Origin: Streptomyces cyaneochromogenes
Lineage (GTDB): Bacteria > Actinomycetota > Actinomycetes > Streptomycetales > Streptomycetaceae
DNA length: 64,000 bases
Assembly: GCF_003963535.1 (NCBI RefSeq)
Contig: NZ_CP034539.1
Coordinates: forward strand, 6,448,001-6,512,000
Direction: 5' to 3'
The notes beneath the pieces are model-generated. The model ran no database searches, was not told the DNA's origin, and saw only the letters and a program-made list of their open reading frames with translations. The translations under genes were made by a program, and so were the position numbers. This document shows, piece by piece, positions 7,742 to 15,905 of this stretch (the stretch's first letter is position 1; each line of letters starts with the position of its first letter).

Positions 7742-9226
7742 ATGTCCCCGTCCCTCCCGCTCGCCGCATCCGCCCCCGCCGAGACCCCACCCCACACCGG
7801 CGGCCTGCTCCTCCTGATCGACGGAACGGCCGGCCTCCTGACCGTCGCCGCCCTCGGTATCGCCCTCCTGCTCTTCCTGATCATCAAGGTCCGCCTGCAG
7901 CCCTTCGTGGCCCTCCTCGCGGTCTCCATAGCCGTCGGCCTGATGGCCGGCCTGTCGGTCACCGAACTCTTCGGCACCGTCCAGCGAAGCGACGCCGTGT
8001 CGACCATCGAGTCCGGCATGGGCGGCATCCTCGGCCATGTCGCGGTCATCATCGGCCTGGGCACGATGCTCGGCGCGATCCTCGAAGTGAGCGGCGGCGC
8101 GGAGGTGTTGGCCTCCCGCCTCCTGAACCTCTTCGGTGAGAAGAGAGCCCCCCTCGCCATGGGCCTGACCGGCCTGATCTTCGGTATCCCGGTCTTCTTC
8201 GACGTCGGCATCTTCGTCCTCGCGCCGATCGTGTACGCGGCGGCCAAGCGCTCGGGGAGGTCCATCCTCCTCTACTGTCTGCCGCTGCTCGCGGGCCTGT
8301 CGATGACGCACGCCTTCCTGCCCCCGCACCCGGGCCCGGTGGCGGCCGCCGGCCTCCTGCACGTCGACCTCGGCTGGGTCATCCTCATGGGCATCGTCTG
8401 CGGCATCCCCGCGGTGCTGGCCGCGTGGGTGTTCTCGGCCTGGATCGGCAAGCGCATCTTCGTCCCCGTACCGCAGGACATGGTCGAGGCGGCGGACGAG
8501 GCGAAGCAGGCTGTGGTCGACGAGCAGCGGGCCGCCGGGGTCGAGCCCCAGGAGACGCCGGTTCCGCTCGGCACGGTTCTCGCGATCATCGGCACGCCGT
8601 TGGCGCTGATCCTGGCCGCGACGTTCTCCTCGATCGCCCTGGACCCCTCCACCACCCGCTCGGTGATCGAGTTCTTCGGCAACCCGTTCGTGGCCCTGAC
8701 GATCGCCCTGCTCCTGGCCTACTACCTGCTGGGCATCCGCCGGGGCTGGTCCCGCAAGTCCCTGGAGACGGTGTCGACGTCGTCCCTCAAGCCGGTCGGC
8801 AACATCCTCCTCGTCGTCGGCGCGGGCGGGGTCTTCGGCGCCGTCCTCAAGGGCAGCGGCGTCGCCCAGGCCCTCTCCGACACCTTCAACGACGTCGGCC
8901 TCCCGGTGATCGTCCTGGCGTACCTGATCTCGGTGGTCCTCCGGGTCGCCCAGGGTTCGGCCACGGTCGCCATCGTCACCACGGCCGGTATCGTCGCCCC
9001 CCTCCTCACCGAGGGCGACCACTCCCAGGCCTTCATCGCCCTGGTCATCATGGCCATCTCGGCCGGCTCCATCTTCGCCTCGCACGTCAACGACGGGGGC
9101 TTCTGGATCGTGGCGAAGTACTTCGGTATCAGTGAGCGGGACACGTTGAAGACGTGGACGGTGCTGGAGAGTGTGCTGTCGGTGGCCGGGTTCGTGGTCG
9201 CGGCGGTGTTGAGCCTGTTCGTCTGA
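7742..9226 (+). CDS. gntP: GntP-family gluconate:H+ symporter
   Basis: 494 residues with about 12-14 hydrophobic segments. Family hallmarks are GFxMG-type loops such as GLIFGIPVFFDVGIFVLAPI, LPPHPGPVAAA and a C-terminal SHVNDGGFWIV segment, all characteristic of gluconate permeases. The ATG at 7742 has GAGGA just upstream and is preferred to an in-frame GTG at 7661 that falls inside the hairpin. The family imports gluconate, idonate, KDG or D-serine. As last gene of the operon with kinase, IclR and ridA it is the likely uptake system for the cassette's substrate, a sugar acid or D-amino acid. Confidence 0.88.
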   Translation: MSPSLPLAASAPAETPPHTGGLLLLIDGTAGLLTVAALGIALLLFLIIKVRLQPFVALLAVSIAVGLMAGLSVTELFGTVQRSDAVSTIESGMGGILGHVAVIIGLGTMLGAILEVSGGAEVLASRLLNLFGEKRAPLAMGLTGLIFGIPVFFDVGIFVLAPIVYAAAKRSGRSILLYCLPLLAGLSMTHAFLPPHPGPVAAAGLLHVDLGWVILMGIVCGIPAVLAAWVFSAWIGKRIFVPVPQDMVEAADEAKQAVVDEQRAAGVEPQETPVPLGTVLAIIGTPLALILAATFSSIALDPSTTRSVIEFFGNPFVALTIALLLAYYLLGIRRGWSRKSLETVSTSSLKPVGNILLVVGAGGVFGAVLKGSGVAQALSDTFNDVGLPVIVLAYLISVVLRVAQGSATVAIVTTAGIVAPLLTEGDHSQAFIALVIMAISAGSIFASHVNDGGFWIVAKYFGISERDTLKTWTVLESVLSVAGFVVAAVLSLFV

Positions 9227-9262
9227 ATGATCTGAATCATCGTGTAACGATGCGGGGGCTGG

Positions 9263-9301
9263 TTGCGCGGGACACAGGGTCGTCGACCATACTGCTCCGC
9301 T
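9263..9301 (+). promoter_or_regulatory. possible promoter giving a leaderless mRNA
   Basis: A TTGCGC element (9263-9268) and CATACT (9288-9293) precede the GTG at 9302 by only 8 nt, and no Shine-Dalgarno sequence lies between. If CATACT is the -10 element, transcription begins at or next to the start codon. The 19-bp spacer is slightly long, so confidence is limited. Confidence 0.35.
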
Positions 9302-9937
9302 GTGGAGCAGCGCATAGGTTCAGGCAGCCAGCCCCTGGAAGGCGCCGGGTTCGACCCGGCCTTCATCCCCGGGCTCACCTCGCCCGCGTCCGCCAAGTCG
9401 GGGGGTGCGCAGGGCAAGGAGGAGGACGTGGCCGACGAGGCCACCGCCGAGGAAGCCCCTTCCGAGGAGACGGAATCCGAGCGGCCGGAGTCCGCGGACA
9501 CCGACGCCGACGAGACGGACCTCGAAGCCGACGGCGAGCCCGCGGCGGAGGACGACGAGGAGGCGGACGAAGCGGACGAGGCCGAAGAGGAGGCCCCCGT
9601 CGACGGGCCCGTCTTCGAGGCCGCCGACCGCCGGGCCCGAATCGTCGCCGACCACAAGGGCGTACGGCTCGCCCTGGACGACCAGGAGTGCGAGTTCCGC
9701 TGGGACGAGATCGGCGCCGTCGAGACCGAGGCCCCGCGCTTCGGGAAGCGGTTCACCGTCACGGTGCACACCCCTGACCGCCGCTGGTACCCGATCGAGA
9801 TCGAGGCGGCGGCCAGGAGCCGCTTCAAGGAGTGGGACGAGCAACTGGACGCGGTCCTCGACGCCTACTTCGAAGACGCGGATGCCGAGGAGGCCGACGC
9901 GGTGGAAGCCGACGCCGAGGACGCGAGCGCCAAGTAG
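9302..9937 (+). CDS. acidic conserved protein with a C-terminal PH-like domain
   Basis: 211 residues from GTG at 9302 (VEQRIGSGSQPLEGAGFDPAF...). Residues ~30-105 are a disordered acidic stretch of E, D and A. The folded part (about 110-190, RARIVADHKGVRLALDDQEC to WYPIEIEA) resembles the small beta domain also seen in the 19170-19586 gene, with a conserved Trp/Asp-Glu-Ile (WDEIGAV) core. No enzyme motif is visible. It ends 8 nt from the convergent carboxypeptidase gene. Function unknown; conserved across streptomycetes as far as I recall. Confidence 0.7.
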   Translation: MEQRIGSGSQPLEGAGFDPAFIPGLTSPASAKSGGAQGKEEDVADEATAEEAPSEETESERPESADTDADETDLEADGEPAAEDDEEADEADEAEEEAPVDGPVFEAADRRARIVADHKGVRLALDDQECEFRWDEIGAVETEAPRFGKRFTVTVHTPDRRWYPIEIEAAARSRFKEWDEQLDAVLDAYFEDADAEEADAVEADAEDASAK

Positions 9938-9945
9938 TCAGCCGG

Positions 9946-11298
9946 CTAGCTGCAGTACTGGGCTTCCTTCCCGATGGACCGGTACATACAGTCCGCGTTC
10001 TCCAGCAACTGCAGCACCGCATCCCTGTTCCGGGACGTCTCCCGCTCGATCACCTCGTCGGGCGGGTAGAACCCACCCCCGGAGCTGGACGACGGGTACA
10101 TCTCGAAGGTGTACCCGAAGATCTTCTGACTGCCCCACAGCCAGTCGTCGATCGACCCGTCGGTGATGTACAGGTCACTGGACTGCTCCGCCGTATAGCC
10201 GTTGCTGGCGGCCATCTTCTGCCCGACCGTCGCGAACGCGTTCCGGTCGTCCGCGGTCATCCCGGTCGTCGTGTCGGAGTACGTGTACCCGAACGGCCAC
10301 AGCACCAGCTCGCTGTACGTGTGGAAGTCGACCCCGGCCTTGATCTGCTGAACCCCGCCGACGACCCGGCTGCGCACGAAGTTGGCGACGACCTTGACCT
10401 CCGGCGCCGACTCGGCGGACGTGCCCCGGTATGTGTCGGAGGACGGCGACCCGGACGAACCACCACAGCAGCCCCACCGGTAGTTCCAGTTCCGGTTCAT
10501 GTCCGTCCCGACGTACGACGAACCGGAGTTGGGCTGCCGGTTCTTGCGCCACGACCGGTACGAACCGGTGGCGATGTCGTACTCGCCGCCGTCCGGGTTG
10601 AGGTCCGGCACGATCCAGATCTCGCGGTTGTTCACCATGCTGGTGACCCGGGAGTCGGTGCCGTAGTCGGAGGTCAGCTCGCGCAGCAGATAGAGCGCCA
10701 TCTCGACGGTGAGGTGCTCACGGGCGTGCTGGTGGTGGGTGAAGAGGACCTCCGGCTCCGACTCGTCGGTCCCCACGTTGTCGCTGATCTTGATCGCGAC
10801 GATGTTCCGGCCCTGGTACGACGTGCCGATCACACGCTGGCTCGCGATCGAGGAGTTGGCCGAGACGAGCGAGTTGATCTCGCTCGTCATCTCCGCGTAG
10901 TTGTGATAGCGCGAGTCGCCCGACGGGAAGTCGTAGAGGCGGACGTCGTCCTCACTGGCGGACCGGTCCGGGACCGCGCCGAGCGGGATGACGTCGTAGC
11001 CGAGCGACTTCAGCTTCTTGATCTGGTCCGCGCGGCCGGAGACGACCACGCCGTGGCCGTGGGTCTCGTCCACGGTCACGCCCGTGCGCTGAAGTGCCGT
11101 GCGGTCCTTGGCGGTCGAGTGCATGTGGACCTCGTACTGCCGGACGTCATCGGCCGAAGCGGCCGCCTTGGCGTCGCTGTCGGCGTTCGCGGTCACGGTC
11201 GCGGAGAGGGGCGCCGCGAGGGCGAGGGCGAGGAGTGCGGCGAGCGTGGCGGTCCGTCTGCCGCTACGGGCGCCTGAGCCGCGGATGCGGAGTCGCAT
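9946..11298 (-). CDS. secreted zinc carboxypeptidase (M14)
   Basis: 450 residues. A signal peptide (RRTATLAALLALALAAPLSA) is followed by a propeptide-like region to about residue 120, then the M14 catalytic domain. HHQHAREHLTVEM (~residue 188) gives the HxxE zinc pair; downstream are the substrate-carboxylate residues in GTDMNRNWNYRW, a further zinc His in FHTYSELVLWP and catalytic Glu in GYTFEMYP. This is carboxypeptidase T-like, trimming C-terminal residues outside the cell. The start has AAGGAGA 7 nt upstream. Two CC pairs in RWGCCGG suggest disulfides. Confidence 0.88.
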   Translation of the reverse strand: MRLRIRGSGARSGRRTATLAALLALALAAPLSATVTANADSDAKAAASADDVRQYEVHMHSTAKDRTALQRTGVTVDETHGHGVVVSGRADQIKKLKSLGYDVIPLGAVPDRSASEDDVRLYDFPSGDSRYHNYAEMTSEINSLVSANSSIASQRVIGTSYQGRNIVAIKISDNVGTDESEPEVLFTHHQHAREHLTVEMALYLLRELTSDYGTDSRVTSMVNNREIWIVPDLNPDGGEYDIATGSYRSWRKNRQPNSGSSYVGTDMNRNWNYRWGCCGGSSGSPSSDTYRGTSAESAPEVKVVANFVRSRVVGGVQQIKAGVDFHTYSELVLWPFGYTYSDTTTGMTADDRNAFATVGQKMAASNGYTAEQSSDLYITDGSIDDWLWGSQKIFGYTFEMYPSSSSGGGFYPPDEVIERETSRNRDAVLQLLENADCMYRSIGKEAQYCS

Positions 11299-11703
11299 GA
11301 ATTCTCCTTGTGGGAGTGGGGGGTGGGGTTCAGTGCGACGTACGTGGTGCGGGTGTGGCGCTCATCGTGGGCCGGTGGCATGTGCAGGTCAAGAGTGACT
11401 CGCTGATCGATGGCGAGAACCCCTCGAAAATCAGCCGCGCAGTGTACGCGCGCGCCCTCCGTACGGAGTGGTCCCGGACGAAGTCCACCCGCGGGTGTGA
11501 TCCGGACGTGCGGGCCGGCGCGAGGGCGGGGAAGGGTGAGGAACCGCGCAAGGGGGGAGCGGTGGGAGCGGCGGGAGTGGTGGGGAACGCCGCACCCTCC
11601 GACTCCCCCGGCTCCTCCACTCCCGGCTCCTTCGGACGACCCCCCCCGGACGGCGACACCTTCGGATGCGGATGCGGACGACACCCCAGAGGAACGGCTG
11701 ATC
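11299..11703. other. 405-nt divergent intergenic region
   Basis: This separates the carboxypeptidase (minus) from the LAL regulator (plus). It holds AAGGAGA just upstream of the carboxypeptidase ATG and AGAGGAA (~11687-11693) for the regulator. The middle is purine-rich on the plus strand around 11540-11590. Open frames through it lack GC3 bias and I regard them as spurious. I see no clear promoter consensus or RNA structure. Confidence 0.5.
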
Positions 11704-14274
11704 ATGGGCGGATCAGCGCCACGACGGGATCACCGGCTGCCGGTCGAGACGACCAGCTTCGTCGACCGGCGAGGCGAACTCGCCGCGGGCCGCGAGCTGC
11801 TGGCCCGGAACCGGCTGGTCACGCTGACCGGGCCCGGCGGAGTCGGCAAGACCCGCCTCGCCGCACGCATCGCGGCCGCCGTACGGCGCACCTTCCCGGA
11901 CGGCGTGCGGTGCGTGCACCTCTCCGGCCTCGACGACCCGCAGCTCGTCCCGCTCGCCGCCGCCGACGCCCTCGACCTGCACGACCACTCCGCGCGGCCC
12001 CCGCTGCAGGCGCTGGTGGAGCGGGTACGGGACCGCCGGCTGCTTTTGCTGATCGACAACTGCGAACACCTGCTGCCGGCCTGCGCCGAACTCGCCGCGG
12101 CCCTGCTGCACGGCACGACCGGCGTACGGATCCTCGCCACCAGCCGCCACCGGCTGGGCCTCACCGAGGAACACCTCCTGGACGTACGGCCCCTGCCGGT
12201 ACCCGACCCCGACGCTGACCTCTCCGCCCCCGAGGGCTACCCGGCCCTCGCCCTCTTCGCCGACCGGGCCGCCGCGGTGGTCCCCGGCTTCCGCCTGACC
12301 GCCGCGAACCGGACGGCCGTCGCCCGCCTCTGCCGCCGCCTCGACGGCCTCCCCCTCGCCATCGAACTCGCCGCCGTACGCATGCGCGTCCTCGACGTCG
12401 ATCAACTCCTCGACCGCCTCGACGACCGCTACCGCCTCCTCACCGGCGGCAGCCCCGCCGCCCTGCCCCGCCACCAGACCCTGCGGGCGGCGGTCGACTG
12501 GAGCCACGAACTGTGCACCGGGCGGGAGCGGTTGGTGTGGGCGCGGCTGTCGGTGCTGGCGGGGAGCTTCGACCTGGAGACGGCGGAGGCGGTGTGTGCG
12601 GGCGGGGCTACCCGTCCGCCCGCCCCCGGCGCCTCCGAGTCCGGCCTCTTGGCCGACCGGGTCGGGCGGTGGGAGGGCGAGGCAGGGGCCGAAGGGGCGG
12701 AGCCCCTGGAGGACGGGACGGGTAGGGGCGGCGGGGGCGACGAACTCCCGGCGGCCACCACCACCCGCCTCCACCCCCACGAAGTCCTCCACCCCCACGA
12801 CATCCTCGACGCCATCGCCGGCCTCGTCGACAAGTCCGTCCTGTCCCGCGAGTCCGGCCCCGACGGCACCCGCTACCGCCTCCTCGACACCCTCCGCCAC
12901 TACGGCCTGGACCGCCTGCGCCGACTCCCCGGCGAGGAACCCGCCGCCCGCCGCCGCCAGCGCGACTGGATGCTGCACCGCGCCGCCGCCTGCGAGAGCG
13001 CCTGGTTCGGCCCGGGCCAGCGCGCGATCGTCGCCCGGCTCCGCGCCGACCAGGACAACCTCCGTACCGCCCTCGACTTCAGCCTCACCACCCCCGGCGA
13101 ACGCCTCCCCGGACTGCGCCTCGCCGGCACCCTCTGGTTCTACTGGCACGCCTGCGGCGCCCCTCGTGAGGGCCGCCACTGGCTCGACCGCGCCCTCGCC
13201 GCCAACCCGGAGCCGACCCCGGAACGCGCCCGCGGCCTGTGGATCGCGGGCCTCCTCGCCGCCGCCACCCACGACCTCACCGCCGGCCTCGCCCTCGCCC
13301 GCGACGCCCACGCCCTCGCCCGCGACCTGGACGACGAGGCCGAGGCCGCCCACGCCGCGTACGCCATCGGCGTCATCACCCTGTTCCTGGGCGACCTCCC
13401 GACCGCGCTCGAGCACTTCGAGACCAGCGTCGCCCGCGGCCCCGTCCCCGGCCAGCACCTCAGCCTGTACGGCCTCGACCAGGTCGAACTCGCCTGCGCC
13501 CTGGGCTTCCTGGGCGAGGCCGACCGCGCGGTCGAGGTCTGCGAGCGGGCCCGGCGGATGTGCGAAGGGCACGGGGAGGAGTGGGTGCACTCGTACGTGC
13601 TGCGGATGCTCGCCCTCGCCCACACCGTGCAGCGCGACTGGCGCCGGGCCGAACACCACGCCCGCCAGGCCCTGCGCCTCAAACTCGCCGTCCACGACGT
13701 CCTCGGCATCGCCCTCACCCTCGACCTCCTGGCCCACGTCGCCACGGAGACGCGCGCCCACGAACGCGCCGCCGTCCTGCTCGGCGCCGCCGACCGCACC
13801 TGGTGCGGCATCGACCGCGACCGCTGGGGATCGGCGGCCCTCAACGCGACCCGCAGCGACAGCGAGAGCCGGACCCGCGAGGCCCTGAACGGCCCCGCCT
13901 TCCAACGGGCCTACGAACACGGCACCCGACTCGGCCTCACGGAGACCGTCGCCTACGCGGTCACCGACGACCGACGGCCCAAGACCACCCCGAACGTGAC
14001 GAGCGCGGGGGGCACGGCGGACACGGCCGACCCGACAGGCGCCCCCCGCACCAACGGCAGACCCGGATCCCCGCACCTCACGACCGGCCTCCACCTCACC
14101 CGCCGCGAGGCCGAGGTCGCCGAACTCGTCGCCCAGGGCCTCGCCAACCAGCAGATCGCCGACCGCCTGGTCATCGCCCGCCGCACCGCCGAGGGCCACG
14201 TCGAACGCATCCTCGGCAAGCTCGGCTTCAGCAACCGCAGCCAGATCGCGGCCTGGGTGGCGGCCCAGCGCTGA
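11704..14274 (+). CDS. LAL-type LuxR-family transcriptional regulator with NB-ARC-like ATPase
   Basis: 856 residues. Walker A is TGPGGVGKTRLAARIA (~residues 42-57), Walker B-like RRLLLLIDNCEHLLPA (~114-130), with LATSRHRLGL sensor and PLAIELAAVRMRVL motifs. An alpha-helical repeat region (~450-720) and a C-terminal LuxR helix-turn-helix (LTRREAEVAELVAQGLANQQ, then RRTAEGHVERILGKLG) follow. Such proteins couple ATP and ligand binding to activation. Residues ~299-362 are a Gly/Pro-rich insert whose DNA (12694-12739) matches a dispersed intergenic repeat at 59605-59650. The ATG has AGAGGAA 10 nt upstream. It lacks an N-terminal SARP domain. Target genes are unknown. Confidence 0.85.
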   Translation: MGGSAPRRDHRLPVETTSFVDRRGELAAGRELLARNRLVTLTGPGGVGKTRLAARIAAAVRRTFPDGVRCVHLSGLDDPQLVPLAAADALDLHDHSARPPLQALVERVRDRRLLLLIDNCEHLLPACAELAAALLHGTTGVRILATSRHRLGLTEEHLLDVRPLPVPDPDADLSAPEGYPALALFADRAAAVVPGFRLTAANRTAVARLCRRLDGLPLAIELAAVRMRVLDVDQLLDRLDDRYRLLTGGSPAALPRHQTLRAAVDWSHELCTGRERLVWARLSVLAGSFDLETAEAVCAGGATRPPAPGASESGLLADRVGRWEGEAGAEGAEPLEDGTGRGGGGDELPAATTTRLHPHEVLHPHDILDAIAGLVDKSVLSRESGPDGTRYRLLDTLRHYGLDRLRRLPGEEPAARRRQRDWMLHRAAACESAWFGPGQRAIVARLRADQDNLRTALDFSLTTPGERLPGLRLAGTLWFYWHACGAPREGRHWLDRALAANPEPTPERARGLWIAGLLAAATHDLTAGLALARDAHALARDLDDEAEAAHAAYAIGVITLFLGDLPTALEHFETSVARGPVPGQHLSLYGLDQVELACALGFLGEADRAVEVCERARRMCEGHGEEWVHSYVLRMLALAHTVQRDWRRAEHHARQALRLKLAVHDVLGIALTLDLLAHVATETRAHERAAVLLGAADRTWCGIDRDRWGSAALNATRSDSESRTREALNGPAFQRAYEHGTRLGLTETVAYAVTDDRRPKTTPNVTSAGGTADTADPTGAPRTNGRPGSPHLTTGLHLTRREAEVAELVAQGLANQQIADRLVIARRTAEGHVERILGKLGFSNRSQIAAWVAAQR
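12694..12739 (+). repeat. copy of a dispersed intergenic repeat inside the LAL gene
   Basis: These 46 nt match positions 59605-59650 (fumarase intergenic region) at 43 of 46 bases by eye; both contain GGGGCGGAGCCCC, a GGACGGGA core and TAGGGGCGGCGGGGGCG. Here the repeat is translated in frame (AEPLEDGTGRGGGGD). Confidence 0.75.
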
Positions 14275-14275
14275 G

Positions 14276-14337
14276 CCCCACGACCGGCCCACCACGACCG
14301 GCACACCACGACTGACACACCACGACCGGCACACCCG
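14276..14337 (+). repeat. 14-bp tandem repeat after the LAL gene
   Basis: About four imperfect copies of ACACCACGACCGGC begin 2 nt after the LAL stop codon and end before the ribosome site of the next gene. The units are directly repeated, with one variant reading CGACTGAC. A spacer minisatellite; no function is evident. Confidence 0.7.
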
Positions 14338-14366
14338 ACACCCGGCTCCCAAGGAGGTCCCACCCC

Positions 14367-15281
14367 ATGACCCCCCGAACCGCACCGGCTCATTCCCCCT
14401 TCGACCACCGAATGGCGGTCTTCGCCACCGACGACGAGTTCCTCGCCGCCGTCCTCCCCTTCCTCGCCGAAGGCCTCTCCGCCCCCGGCGAACCCCCGCC
14501 CGTGGCCATCGCCGCCCCCGCCCGCCTGGACCTCCTGCGCGACGCCCTCGGTGGCGACGCGAAGGAGGTCGGACTCGTCCCGCACACCGAGTGGTACACC
14601 GGCTCCGCCGCCAACGCGATCGCCCAGGGCGCCGGTTACCTCGCCGCGAACGCCGGCCCAGGCGGCCGTATCCATCTCCTCATGGAGCCCCTCTGGGGCG
14701 GCCGAGCGGGCCGCTCGCCGCGTGAGACGGCCGAGTGGATCCGCTACGAGGCCCTCGCCAACCTCCTCTTCGCCCCGCTCGCGACAACGGTCCTGTGCGC
14801 CTACGACGCCCGCGTCGCGGGCACCGCCATCGTCGCCGCGGCCCGCCGAGCCCACCCCGACACCGGCGTGTACGAGGACCCGGTCCGCCTCGCCGCGGAA
14901 CTCGACGCCGTACCGCTGCCACCGGCTCCCGCCGACGCCGAGCGGCTCCCCGGCCCGATGCCCACCGGCGACGCCGTACGCGACTGGGCGGCCGCGCGCG
15001 GACTGCCCGTCGCGGACGCGGAGCTGTTCGCCACGGCCGTCACCGAGGCCGCCGACGCCGTCGGCCCGCTCGACGGGGCCCTGCTGTGGTCCCAGCCCCC
15101 GGCGTGCGTCGCCGAACTGCGCGCCGCGCACCGGGTCGACGACCCCCTCGCGGGCTTCATCCCGCCGCCGAGCGCGGAACTGGAACCCGGGCAGGGGCTG
15201 TGGTTCGCACGGCAGGTGTGCGCGTACGTCGATGTGCGTGACGAGGGGGAAGGGGCGAGCGTACGGCTGCAGTACGGGTAG
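14367..15281 (+). CDS. RsbA-like anti-sigma sensor: MEDS domain plus degenerate ATPase
   Basis: 304 residues. The N-terminal MEDS (DcmR-type sensory) domain begins FDHRMAVFATDDEFLAAVLP and includes ETAEWIRYEALANLLF (about residues 10-170). The C-terminal part (about 190-300) resembles a HATPase anti-sigma domain (LFATAVTEAADAVGP), but the ATP-binding N and G boxes are poorly preserved. Streptomycete proteins of this build are annotated as RsbA-family anti-sigma regulators. It follows the LAL gene by 92 nt with AAGGAGG before the ATG and precedes an RsbW-like gene, suggesting a shared stress or signalling role. Confidence 0.75.
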   Translation: MTPRTAPAHSPFDHRMAVFATDDEFLAAVLPFLAEGLSAPGEPPPVAIAAPARLDLLRDALGGDAKEVGLVPHTEWYTGSAANAIAQGAGYLAANAGPGGRIHLLMEPLWGGRAGRSPRETAEWIRYEALANLLFAPLATTVLCAYDARVAGTAIVAAARRAHPDTGVYEDPVRLAAELDAVPLPPAPADAERLPGPMPTGDAVRDWAAARGLPVADAELFATAVTEAADAVGPLDGALLWSQPPACVAELRAAHRVDDPLAGFIPPPSAELEPGQGLWFARQVCAYVDVRDEGEGASVRLQYG

Positions 15282-15372
15282 CTCGGGCCGGTGCGGGTAT
15301 GCGGCGGTGCAGGTATGGAATCGGGTATTCCTCCCCGTGCGCCCATACCCCCGTACACGCCACTGTGGACCC

Positions 15373-15810
15373 ATGCTGCACCTCTCCGGGTATCCCCAAC
15401 CGCCCATGAGGGCCGGCCATCTGAGCCTCGAGTACGACCCCCGTCCCTCCGCGGTCCGTGAGGCCCGTGCGGAGGTCCGCCGGCAGTTGGAGGGATGGGG
15501 GCTCGCGGACCTGGACGACGTGGCGGACGTGGCCGAGCTGCTGGTGAGCGAACTGGCCACCAACGCCCTGCTGCACTCGGCGAGCCGCTTCCGGCTCACC
15601 CTGTTCGCCGCGCACGGGATCCTGCGCTGCGAGGTCCGGGACGCGGGCCGGCGCGTCCCCACCGTGCTGGAGGCGGGCTCCTCCGAGAGCGGTCGCGGAA
15701 TGTTCCTGGTGGACGCGCTCGCCCGGCGCTGGGGCTGCCAGCAGGACGGGACGGGCAAGACGGTGTGGTTCGAGCTCGGCACGTGCGGGTCCGACGACTG
15801 CTGCCGCTGA
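15373..15810 (+). CDS. RsbW/SpoIIAB-like ATP-binding protein
   Basis: 145 residues forming a single HATPase domain: VAELLVSELATNALLHS (N box, ~residues 55-72), CEVRDAGRRVPTVLEA (G1-like) and GRGMFLVDALARRWG (G2). These small GHKL kinases act as anti-sigma factors or switch kinases on STAS anti-anti-sigma proteins. No partner sigma or STAS gene is adjacent; the neighbouring MEDS protein is the likeliest associate. Start chosen at 15373 by frame and similarity; the ribosome site is weak. Confidence 0.82.
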   Translation: MLHLSGYPQPPMRAGHLSLEYDPRPSAVREARAEVRRQLEGWGLADLDDVADVAELLVSELATNALLHSASRFRLTLFAAHGILRCEVRDAGRRVPTVLEAGSSESGRGMFLVDALARRWGCQQDGTGKTVWFELGTCGSDDCCR

Positions 15811-15905
15811 CCGCCCCGACGCCCGCCAAACCCCCGTGAGCACATCGGGTGGAGATCGCGCACGCCCTCTTGTCCGCTCGGCGCCTTTGCGCTTTCTTGA
15901 CGCTC

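Noticed and set aside
15282..15372. SigB-type promoter before the RsbW-like gene
   Set aside because: A GGGTAT hexamer is present at 15323-15328, but no GNNT-type -35 at the right spacing was found.
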